Of a stretch of 5,824 bases of DNA, positions 1 through 5,014 are shown in pieces. The DNA is from an uncultured Bacteroidales bacterium (GTDB taxonomy: Bacteria > Bacteroidota > Bacteroidia > Bacteroidales > Paludibacteraceae), in the NCBI GenBank assembly GCA_900321775.1, contig ONXE01000121.1, forward strand, positions 1-5,824, read 5' to 3'. A program made the position numbers and the translations under genes. Position 1 is the stretch's first letter, and each line of letters begins with the position of its first letter. The notes beneath the pieces are model-generated. The model worked only from the letters and a program-made list of their open reading frames with translations, ran no database searches and was not told where the DNA came from.

Positions 1-192
1 TTTCTTGACCAGCCCCTCGATTTGATATAACGGCACGCCCATTTTTACACCCAGGGCCTTGACCTCATTACTCCGCGCAACCACACAACCGTCGTTGCCC
101 GACAAAACGACCACCGGCTTGCCCCAAAGGTCAGGACGGAAGACGCGCTCGCAGCTCACGAAGAAATTGTTGCAGTCACACAGAGCGTACAT
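1..192 (-). CDS. umuC: UmuC, Y-family DNA polymerase V catalytic subunit (partial, N-terminus only)
   Basis: This is the catalytic subunit of an error-prone translesion polymerase that copies past DNA lesions together with processed UmuD. The reverse strand from 192 reads as an uninterrupted 64-residue N-terminus that continues past the left edge, so most of the gene is missing. It opens with MYALCDCNNFFVSCE, the palm motif that carries the first catalytic metal-binding aspartate (Asp6). It continues with FRPDLWGKPVVVLSGNDGCV and ARSNEVKALGVKMG, which closely follow E. coli UmuC in wording and spacing as I remember that sequence. The start is fixed by this alignment and by the junction with umuD: the umuD TGA (194-192) and this ATG (192-190) share one base, which implies translational coupling. 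Thumb, little-finger and clamp-binding parts are outside the window, so intactness cannot be judged. Confidence 0.95.
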   Translation of the reverse strand, partial: MYALCDCNNFFVSCERVFRPDLWGKPVVVLSGNDGCVVARSNEVKALGVKMGVPLYQIEGLVKK

Positions 193-626
193 CATTGGCG
201 GGTTTTATGGATGCAATGCGTCACCACTCCCCATACCGAGAAATGGTTTTCAGCAGACACGCGTATCGGTTGATAATCAGGATTGTGCGGCAACAGCCAG
301 CCAAAATCCTCACCTTGTTTGTACTGGAACTCCTTAATCGTAAACTCACCATCTACGGCTGCCACAATGATGTCCCCGTTTTGCGGCTCAAGCGACTTGT
401 CTATCACGATGATATCACCGTCCAGCAGTCCGGCGTCACGCATGCTGTCACCACTTACGACGGCGTAAAACGTCGTGTCGGGATGCCTGTTCAACTCGCG
501 AACCAGGTCTATACGCTCTCCCGCATGGTCCGCCGCCGGCGAAGGAAAACCCGCATGTATCTCCTGCGCAAACTCCAACTCAAGGCCTTCTTCTTCCGCG
601 GCTGTCAGTTCTGTTATCTTACTCAT
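192..626 (-). CDS. umuD: UmuD, S24-family self-cleaving SOS mutagenesis protein
   Basis: UmuD is the regulatory partner of UmuC. Contact with RecA filaments triggers self-cleavage to UmuD', which joins UmuC to form DNA polymerase V. The 144-residue product matches the usual family length of about 140. Visible landmarks are an Ala25-Gly26 bond in the stretch HAGFPSPAAD, the expected cleavage site (E. coli uses Cys24-Gly25); the nucleophile Ser61 in SGDSM; and the general-base Lys98 in FTIKEF. Spacing between these matches E. coli Ser60/Lys97. There is no N-terminal helix-turn-helix, which argues against LexA or a phage repressor. The ATG at 626-624 lies a short distance downstream of a promoter match at 676-646. 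It forms a two-gene unit with umuC. The family is normally damage-inducible, but I could not identify a convincing LexA-type operator here. Confidence 0.95.
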   Translation of the reverse strand: MSKITELTAAEEEGLELEFAQEIHAGFPSPAADHAGERIDLVRELNRHPDTTFYAVVSGDSMRDAGLLDGDIIVIDKSLEPQNGDIIVAAVDGEFTIKEFQYKQGEDFGWLLPHNPDYQPIRVSAENHFSVWGVVTHCIHKTRQ

Positions 627-645
627 ACTTGTTCGTTTTAGGCCG

Positions 646-676
646 CAAAGTTAATACTTTTTTTCGAACTGTGCAA
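646..676 (-). promoter_or_regulatory. Promoter of umuDC (Bacteroidota type)
   Basis: On the minus strand, TTG at 676-674 (-33 box) is followed after 20 bp by TAACTTTG at 653-646 (-7 box). This fits the Bacteroidota consensus of a TTG-type box about 20 bp from TAnnTTTG. The expected transcription start lies only about 13-15 nt before the umuD ATG, giving a very short leader without a Shine-Dalgarno sequence. The spacer holds a 7-A tract next to the -7 box and the palindrome TTCGAA (663-668). Confidence 0.7.
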
Positions 677-694
677 CTTTTATCCACATTTTTC

Positions 695-725
695 TTGCAA
701 CTATCAGAAAAAAGTACTAACTTTG
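695..725 (+). promoter_or_regulatory. Promoter of the YbaK-family gene (Bacteroidota type)
   Basis: TTG at 695-697 (-33) lies 20 bp upstream of TAACTTTG at 718-725 (-7), with the deacylase ATG at 744. The expected start of transcription near 731 leaves a leader of about a dozen bases. This promoter is back-to-back with the umuDC promoter; the two -33 boxes are 18 bp apart, so one regulator bound between them could touch both. The heptamer TGCAACT occurs at both -33 regions (672-678 and 696-702). Confidence 0.7.
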
Positions 726-743
726 CACCCAAATTCAAAAACT

Positions 744-1229
744 ATGGCAGAGAAAACGAAAAAAACCAACGCAGCGAGGCTGTTGGACCAGCTCCATATC
801 AGCTACGAACTCATCGCCTACGAGGTGGACGAGAACTACCTTGGCGCCGAACATACGGCCCAAGTGCTTGGGGAACCGATTGAACAGATTTTCAAGACAC
901 TCGTGCTCCGAGGCGACAAAACAGGCCTCTTCGTATGCGTTATTCCGGGCGCCGACGAAGTGGACCTCAAGAAGGCGGCAAAAGTAACCGGCAACAAAAA
1001 AGTCGAGATGATTCACGTCCGCGAACTCCTGCCTCTGACCGGCTATATCCGCGGCGGATGCTCGCCTATCGGCATGAAAAAAGCCTTGCCAACATGGATG
1101 CATCAAACCCTCACCCGCTACGACTACGTCTTCTGCAGCGCCGGACAACGCGGCCTCCAGTTCCGCCTCGCGCCCCAAGATCTCCTCACCGCCGCCCACG
1201 CCACCCTCGCCGACCTCGTCGTAGAATAA
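744..1229 (+). CDS. ybaK: YbaK/EbsC-family aminoacyl-tRNA deacylase (Cys-tRNA(Pro) type)
   Basis: This is a stand-alone editing enzyme of the YbaK/ProX superfamily. Known YbaK members hydrolyse Cys-tRNA(Pro) in the cytoplasm, clearing mischarging by prolyl-tRNA synthetase. The 161-residue product has the single-domain family length. It shows the conserved catalytic lysine in IFKTLVLRGD (Lys51), the segment GADEVDLKKAAKVTGNKKVEM (residues 69-89), and the substrate-loop signature GGCSPIGMKK (104-113), which favours the YbaK group over the ProX/Ala-tRNA(Pro) group. Substrate specificity is inferred from these motifs. An in-frame TTG lies upstream at 723, but it overlaps the -7 promoter box, so the ATG at 744 is preferred. 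It diverges from umuDC and has no evident functional link to it. The next gene has its own promoter, so this gene is probably monocistronic. Confidence 0.92.
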   Translation: MAEKTKKTNAARLLDQLHISYELIAYEVDENYLGAEHTAQVLGEPIEQIFKTLVLRGDKTGLFVCVIPGADEVDLKKAAKVTGNKKVEMIHVRELLPLTGYIRGGCSPIGMKKALPTWMHQTLTRYDYVFCSAGQRGLQFRLAPQDLLTAAHATLADLVVE

Positions 1230-1280
1230 CACCTTTCCCGAACCTTCAAGTCGTTTTTTTTACATTTTATTTGCATTTTA
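1230..1280 (+). terminator. Possible weak terminator region after the deacylase gene
   Basis: The segment after the stop codon contains a run of eight T at about 1254-1261 and is otherwise AT-rich. The sequence just before the T-run offers only a 3-bp stem (CGA/TCG), too weak for a standard intrinsic terminator. The T-run position between a gene end and the next promoter is the only support. Confidence 0.2.
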
Positions 1281-1312
1281 TTTGGTAGTATCAGAAAAAA
1301 GTTGTAACTTTG
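1281..1312 (+). promoter_or_regulatory. Promoter upstream of the alkaline phosphatase gene
   Basis: TTTG at 1281-1284 (-33) is followed after 20 bp by TAACTTTG at 1305-1312 (-7), an excellent Bacteroidota promoter match. The stretch 1289-1314 is identical at 24 of 26 positions to 702-727 in the deacylase promoter, including the spacer motif TATCAGAAAAAAGT. Transcription should start near 1318-1320, giving a repeat-filled leader of roughly 210 nt before the phosphatase ATG at 1533. No other -7 match is seen closer to that ATG, so this is the best candidate for driving the three hydrolase genes. Confidence 0.65.
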
Positions 1313-1323
1313 CAGCGATTTTT

Positions 1324-1379
1324 GACTGCGTGGTGGGGACTGCGTGTTGATGACTGCGTGTTAATGACTGCGTGTTGGT
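1324..1379 (+). repeat. Four tandem copies of a 14-bp repeat
   Basis: Contiguous units lie at 1324-1337, 1338-1351, 1352-1365 and 1366-1379. Each begins GACTGCGTG; their last five bases are GTGGG, TTGAT, TTAAT and TTGGT. The first unit is the most divergent. There are no spacers between units, so this is not a CRISPR array. The units share the linker TTGAT/TTGGT with the hairpin units that follow, so they belong to the same cluster. The array sits at the very start of the predicted leader of the alkaline phosphatase transcript. Confidence 0.8.
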
Positions 1380-1506
1380 GATCGCTGCGCGATGTTGGTG
1401 AGCGGCAGAGCCGCTGTTGATGAGCTACGCTGTTAACACAAAGTCAACAACAGCCCGCAGGGCTAAACAACACGCACGCGAAGCGATCGTCCGGAGCGCA
1501 GCGTAG
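1380..1506. repeat. Cluster of short triloop hairpin repeats, second half inverted relative to the first
   Basis: Perfect small palindromes with 3-nt loops occur in series: ATCGC-TGC-GCGAT (1381-1393), AGCGGC-AGA-GCCGCT (1401-1415), AGC-TAC-GCT (1423-1431) and AGCCC-GCA-GGGCT (1452-1464). In the left part they are joined by linkers like GTTGGTGA or GTTGATGA. In the right part the linkers read as the reverse complement (TCAACA, CAACACGC). Left and right halves pair over distance: CTACGCTG (1425-1432) with CAGCGTAG (1499-1506), 1380-1391 with 1477-1488 at 11 of 12 positions, and TGCGTGTTG (1341-1349, 1369-1377) with CAACACGCA (1468-1476). The axis is around 1435-1443. It resembles REP/MITE-like intergenic hairpin DNA or a structured leader; no coding frame is supported. 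Confidence 0.7.
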
Positions 1507-1532
1507 GAAAGAAGTATAAAAAAACAAAAGAT

Positions 1533-2930
1533 ATGAAACGATTTTTAGTAGTAGTAATGGCTGTGCTGTGCGTGATGTGTGCGACGGCGCAGGTTAAGTA
1601 TGTATTCTACATGATAGGCGACGGCATGGGCCCGAATCAGGTTCTTTCCGCCGAGATGTACCAGGCAGAACTGCAGGGGAAGATTGGCCGCGAGAAACTA
1701 TGCATGACGCAGTTCCCCGTCTCGGGGCAACTCAGCACCTACAGCACGAGTAACGGCATCACCGACTCGTCGGCAGCAGGTACGTGTCTGGCTTCGGGCA
1801 AGAAGACGAACAACGGCACGTTAGGGTTGGACGACCTGAACAAACCGGTAGAGACCATTGCAGAGATACTGCGCGACAAAGGCTGGAGTATCGGCATCAT
1901 GACCTCAGTGAGTATCGACCATGCCACTCCGGGCGCTTTCTACGCTCACGTGAACAAACGTAGCGAGTATTACAAGATTGGCAAGCAACTGGCTGAGTCG
2001 AAGTTCGATTTCTTCGGCGGAAGCAGTTTTCTGCATCCCACTGACAAGGACGATGCCTCTGCTCCCAATTTGTACAAGTTGTGCGAAGAGGCCGGCTACC
2101 ATTTCGCGCACGGATATAAAGAGTATGAGGAGGTCGCAGGCACGGAGCGCGTGATTCTCATCCAGTCGCATGAAGGACAGGACATCACACAACCGAGCGA
2201 GGGCATGATTCCTTACGCTTTGGACAAGACGCCCGAAGATCTGACGCTACCGCAGATCACCTCGGCTGCTATCGACTTCCTCTCACGCAAGCAGAAACCC
2301 TTCTTCATGATGGTAGAAGGCGGCGCTATCGACTGGGCTTGCCACAGCAATGATGCGGCTACGGTCATCGGCGAAGTGCAGGAGTTCGACAAGGCCATAC
2401 AAGTGGTGTATGACTTCTACAAAAAGCACCCGAAAGAGACGCTTATCATCATCACGGCCGACCACGAGACCGGCGGAATGGCCCTTGGCAACAAGAAATA
2501 TACGCTGGACCTGCAACTGCTGCAGAACCAGAAAGTGTCGGTGGGCAAACTCTCCGATGAGATCAAAGCGCTGCAGGAGCAGTACGGCAAAAAACTGAAG
2601 TGGGAACAGGTGAAAGACCTGTTGCAAAAAGAGGTCGGATTGTATGACGCAGTCCCCGTGAAGAGCGAAGAAGATGCCGAGTTGCAGCAGTTGTTCAAAC
2701 ACATGCTCAACAACAAAGCCAAGGACGAGAAAACCCTGTACGCGGAAGTGTCGGCATTGGCTGCTAAGGCCATCAAACTGCTCAACAAGAAAGCGCATGT
2801 CGGCTGGACCACCACTTCGCATAGCGCCGCCGCTGTGCCCGTGTTTGCAATAGGCCAAGGCGCTGAACTCTTTACGGGCTGGCACGACAACTCAGAAGTG
2901 ATGCCGCTGATACTCAAGGCCACCAACTGA
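1533..2930 (+). CDS. Secreted alkaline phosphatase (PF00245 family)
   Basis: This is a zinc/magnesium phosphomonoesterase, probably periplasmic, that releases phosphate from organic esters. The 465-residue length is close to E. coli PhoA (471). A signal peptide covers residues 1-20 (hydrophobic core LVVVMAVLCVM, likely cut after ATAQ). The catalytic set is complete when aligned by motif: Asp30 in IGDGMG; nucleophile Ser79 in ITDSSAAGT; His130 and Thr132 in DHATPGAFYAHV; Arg143 (equivalent to E. coli Arg166); Glu262, Asp267 and His271 in VEGGAIDWACHSND; Asp310-His311 in TADHETGG; and His430 in TTTSHSA. His130 replaces the E. coli Asp153, as in many non-enterobacterial phosphatases. Residues about 320-420, between DHE and the last His, form a Lys/Glu/Leu-rich helical insertion. 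The leader before the ATG is A-rich with no Shine-Dalgarno sequence. Orthology to a particular pho gene is not claimed. It probably leads an operon with the M13 peptidase. Confidence 0.95.
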   Translation: MKRFLVVVMAVLCVMCATAQVKYVFYMIGDGMGPNQVLSAEMYQAELQGKIGREKLCMTQFPVSGQLSTYSTSNGITDSSAAGTCLASGKKTNNGTLGLDDLNKPVETIAEILRDKGWSIGIMTSVSIDHATPGAFYAHVNKRSEYYKIGKQLAESKFDFFGGSSFLHPTDKDDASAPNLYKLCEEAGYHFAHGYKEYEEVAGTERVILIQSHEGQDITQPSEGMIPYALDKTPEDLTLPQITSAAIDFLSRKQKPFFMMVEGGAIDWACHSNDAATVIGEVQEFDKAIQVVYDFYKKHPKETLIIITADHETGGMALGNKKYTLDLQLLQNQKVSVGKLSDEIKALQEQYGKKLKWEQVKDLLQKEVGLYDAVPVKSEEDAELQQLFKHMLNNKAKDEKTLYAEVSALAAKAIKLLNKKAHVGWTTTSHSAAAVPVFAIGQGAELFTGWHDNSEVMPLILKATN

Positions 2931-2954
2931 TTGAAAACGATTAATTTAATAGAT

Positions 2955-4961
2955 ATGAAAAAGAGTGTATTTTTGATTGCATTGGGAATTATGGCAATAG
3001 GATGCAGTAAACAACAGACCACAGGTTTGGACCTGACCAACCTCGACACCACCGCAGTGGCGCAGAATGATTTCTATCAGTACGCCTGCGGCGGATGGAT
3101 GGAGAAGAACCCGCTAACCGCTGAATTCAGCCGATATGGCTCGTTCGACGTGGTTCGCGAGGCCAACAAGAAACAACTGAATGAACTGATTAGTGAGATT
3201 GCCGCCGGACAACACAAAGCCGGCACTGTAGAACAGAAGATAGGCGACCTCTACAATATGGCGATGGACACCGCCCGCCGCGACAATGAAGGTATTGCCG
3301 CTGTCAAGCCCGAACTCGAGAAAATATGGGCCGTACAGGACCGCAGCGAGTTCGACCAACTCATGGGTAGCACCTACCAGTTCGGCGTCTTCGGTATGTA
3401 TGTGGACGCAGATGAGATGAACAGTTCGATGAACATCCTCAAGGAATTCCAGGGCGGCTTTGCTTTGGGAGAGAAAGAGTATTACATCGACGAGGATGAA
3501 ACAACCGTGAACATTCGTAACGCGTATGTGAAACACGTAGCGAACATGTTCCGCCTGTTCGGCTATGACGACGCCGAAACCAAGGCCGCAACTGTGCTGC
3601 GTCTGGAGACCCGTCTGGCCAAAGCAGCCAAGAACAACGTGGAGCTTCGCGACCCGCAGGCCAACTACAACAAGATGAGCATCGCTGACCTGAAGGCTCT
3701 TGTTCCCGAGATCAACTGGGACGCATACTTCGAGGCCAGCAATATCCATACTGACAGCCTGTCTGTAGGACAGATTGAGCACCTGCAAGAGGTAGGCAAG
3801 ATGTTGGCAGAAGAACCGCTGGAAGACCTGAAAATCCTCTTCACTCATCAGGTGATGCAAAGCGCAGGTTCGGCTTTGACGACGGAGATCTTCAACGAGA
3901 ACTTCGATTTCTGGGGCCGTGTACTCAGTGGTCGCGAAGAACCCAGTCCGCTCTGGAAACGCGCTGTAGGAGTTGTCAATGGCACCCTCGGCGAGGCTGT
4001 GGGACAGATGTACGTGGAGAAATATTTCCCTGCAGAGAACAAAGAGCGCATGCTGGCTTTGGTCAAGAACCTGCAGGTGGCTCTTGGTGAGCGCATCGAT
4101 GCACAGGAGTGGATGAGCGATGAAACCAAACAGAAAGCCCACGAGAAACTCGACGCTTTCACCGTGAAGATTGGTTATCCCGACAAATGGCGCGACTACA
4201 CCGCACTGGAGATTGATCCTAAGATCACGTACTACGAGAACCTGTTGCGCGCAGCCAAGTTCGAACAGGACTACAGCCTCAGTTTCCTCGACAAACCCGT
4301 GGACAAAGCACGTTGGTACATGACTCCGCAGACCGTGAACGCGTACTACAACCCCTCCAGCAACGAAATCTGTTTCCCCGCCGGAATACTGCAGTATCCG
4401 TTCTTCGACATGTCGGCTGATGATGCCTTCAACTATGGTGCTATAGGCGTGGTAATCGGACACGAGATGACCCACGGCTTCGATGACCAGGGCGCGCAGT
4501 TCGACAAAGACGGCAACCTACATATGTGGTGGACGGAAGAAGATTTCGCCCGCTTCCAGGAGCGCACGAAGGTGATGGCCGATTTCTTCGACCAGATTGA
4601 GGTAGCTCCGGGTGTACACGCCAACGGTCGTTTCACGCTGGGTGAGAACATAGCCGACCATGGAGGTCTGGAGGTCAGCCACAAAGCGTTCCTCAACGCA
4701 CAGGCTGCCGCCAAGAAGCCTCTGGAGACCGTGGACGGCTTCACGCCCGACCAGCGTTTCTTCCTGGCTTACGCCAACGTGTGGGCCAACAACATCCGAC
4801 CCGAGGAAGTGCTGAACATGACCAAGAGTGACCCGCACTCGCTGGGCCGCTGGCGCGTCAATGGTGCTCTGCCGCATATCGACGCGTGGTACGAAGCTTG
4901 GAACGTGACCGAGGAGTCGCCGATGTATGTGGCTCCCGAGAAACGCGTGAGAGTTTGGTAA
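2955..4961 (+). CDS. pepO: M13-family zinc metallopeptidase (neprilysin/PepO-like), lipoprotein
   Basis: This enzyme cleaves oligopeptides in the cell envelope. The 668-residue product has the usual two-part M13 layout: a helical N-terminal domain (about 35-420) that closes over the active site, and a C-terminal catalytic domain (about 455-668). Zinc site and catalysis are intact: His503-Glu504-x-x-His507 in GHEMTHGFDD, third ligand Glu564 and Asp568 in ENIADHGG. Substrate-backbone residues Asn462-Ala463 (NAYYNP), His628 and Arg634 (DPHSLGRWRVNG) are spaced as in human neprilysin. The C-terminus VRVW is typical. The start at 2955 gives a lipoprotein signal peptide (hydrophobic, then AIGC with Cys17 lipidated). 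A TTG at 2931 would add eight residues ahead of it and is rejected. No acidic surface-export tag follows Cys17 (SKQQ), so a periplasm-facing anchor is the simpler guess. The gene follows the phosphatase stop by 24 bp, probably cotranscribed. Confidence 0.95.
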   Translation: MKKSVFLIALGIMAIGCSKQQTTGLDLTNLDTTAVAQNDFYQYACGGWMEKNPLTAEFSRYGSFDVVREANKKQLNELISEIAAGQHKAGTVEQKIGDLYNMAMDTARRDNEGIAAVKPELEKIWAVQDRSEFDQLMGSTYQFGVFGMYVDADEMNSSMNILKEFQGGFALGEKEYYIDEDETTVNIRNAYVKHVANMFRLFGYDDAETKAATVLRLETRLAKAAKNNVELRDPQANYNKMSIADLKALVPEINWDAYFEASNIHTDSLSVGQIEHLQEVGKMLAEEPLEDLKILFTHQVMQSAGSALTTEIFNENFDFWGRVLSGREEPSPLWKRAVGVVNGTLGEAVGQMYVEKYFPAENKERMLALVKNLQVALGERIDAQEWMSDETKQKAHEKLDAFTVKIGYPDKWRDYTALEIDPKITYYENLLRAAKFEQDYSLSFLDKPVDKARWYMTPQTVNAYYNPSSNEICFPAGILQYPFFDMSADDAFNYGAIGVVIGHEMTHGFDDQGAQFDKDGNLHMWWTEEDFARFQERTKVMADFFDQIEVAPGVHANGRFTLGENIADHGGLEVSHKAFLNAQAAAKKPLETVDGFTPDQRFFLAYANVWANNIRPEEVLNMTKSDPHSLGRWRVNGALPHIDAWYEAWNVTEESPMYVAPEKRVRVW

Positions 4962-5010
4962 GTCAAAGGTCAAAGGTCAAAAGTCAAAGGTCAAAGGTCA
5001 AAAGTCAAGG
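4962..5010 (+). repeat. Seven tandem copies of a 7-bp repeat (GTCAAAR)
   Basis: Seven contiguous heptamers run from the base after the M13 peptidase stop codon: GTCAAAG, GTCAAAG, GTCAAAA, then the same trio again, then GTCAAGG. A truncated eighth unit (GTCAA) merges into the NlpC/P60 ATG at 5015. The order G, G, A repeated twice gives a 21-bp higher-order period, suggesting duplication of a three-unit block. The array fills the whole spacer between two genes, so copy-number change would alter the distance between them by 7 bp per unit. The variant last unit creates AAGGG just upstream of the ATG, the only Shine-Dalgarno-like sequence there. Confidence 0.92.
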
Positions 5011-5014
5011 GTCA

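Noticed and set aside
195..641. Plus-strand open frame opposite umuD, and a minus-strand frame (735-1232) opposite the deacylase
   Set aside because: Both are antisense shadows of genes with intact family motifs.
663..678. A LexA-type SOS box (CGAAC half-site at 665-669) in the umuDC promoter
   Set aside because: Only one half-site is present; the matching GTTCG half is missing, so a Gram-positive-like SOS box is not supported.
723..743. Upstream TTG start for the YbaK-family gene
   Set aside because: The TTG at 723-725 is the end of the TAACTTTG -7 box, so it would precede the transcript start.
1324..1379. CRISPR array
   Set aside because: The 14-bp units are contiguous without spacers and far shorter than CRISPR repeats; there are no cas genes in the window. 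The same applies to the heptamers at 4962-5010.
1318..1532. A known riboswitch in the phosphatase leader
   Set aside because: The leader is made of simple repeats and small palindromes, and I recognise no conserved aptamer core.
2931..2954. TTG start for the M13 peptidase immediately after the phosphatase stop
   Set aside because: It adds eight residues before an otherwise standard lipoprotein signal peptide; the ATG at 2955 fits better.
2283..3052. Overlapping minus-strand open frames opposite the phosphatase 3' end and the M13 gene 5' end
   Set aside because: They overlap each other in different frames and oppose well-supported genes; no promoter or recognisable domain.
3114..4475. A long open frame on the minus strand (453 codons) opposite the M13 peptidase gene
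   Set aside because: It lies wholly inside a gene with complete catalytic motifs, its translation resembles no family I know, and long antisense frames are expected from the codon bias of the sense strand.
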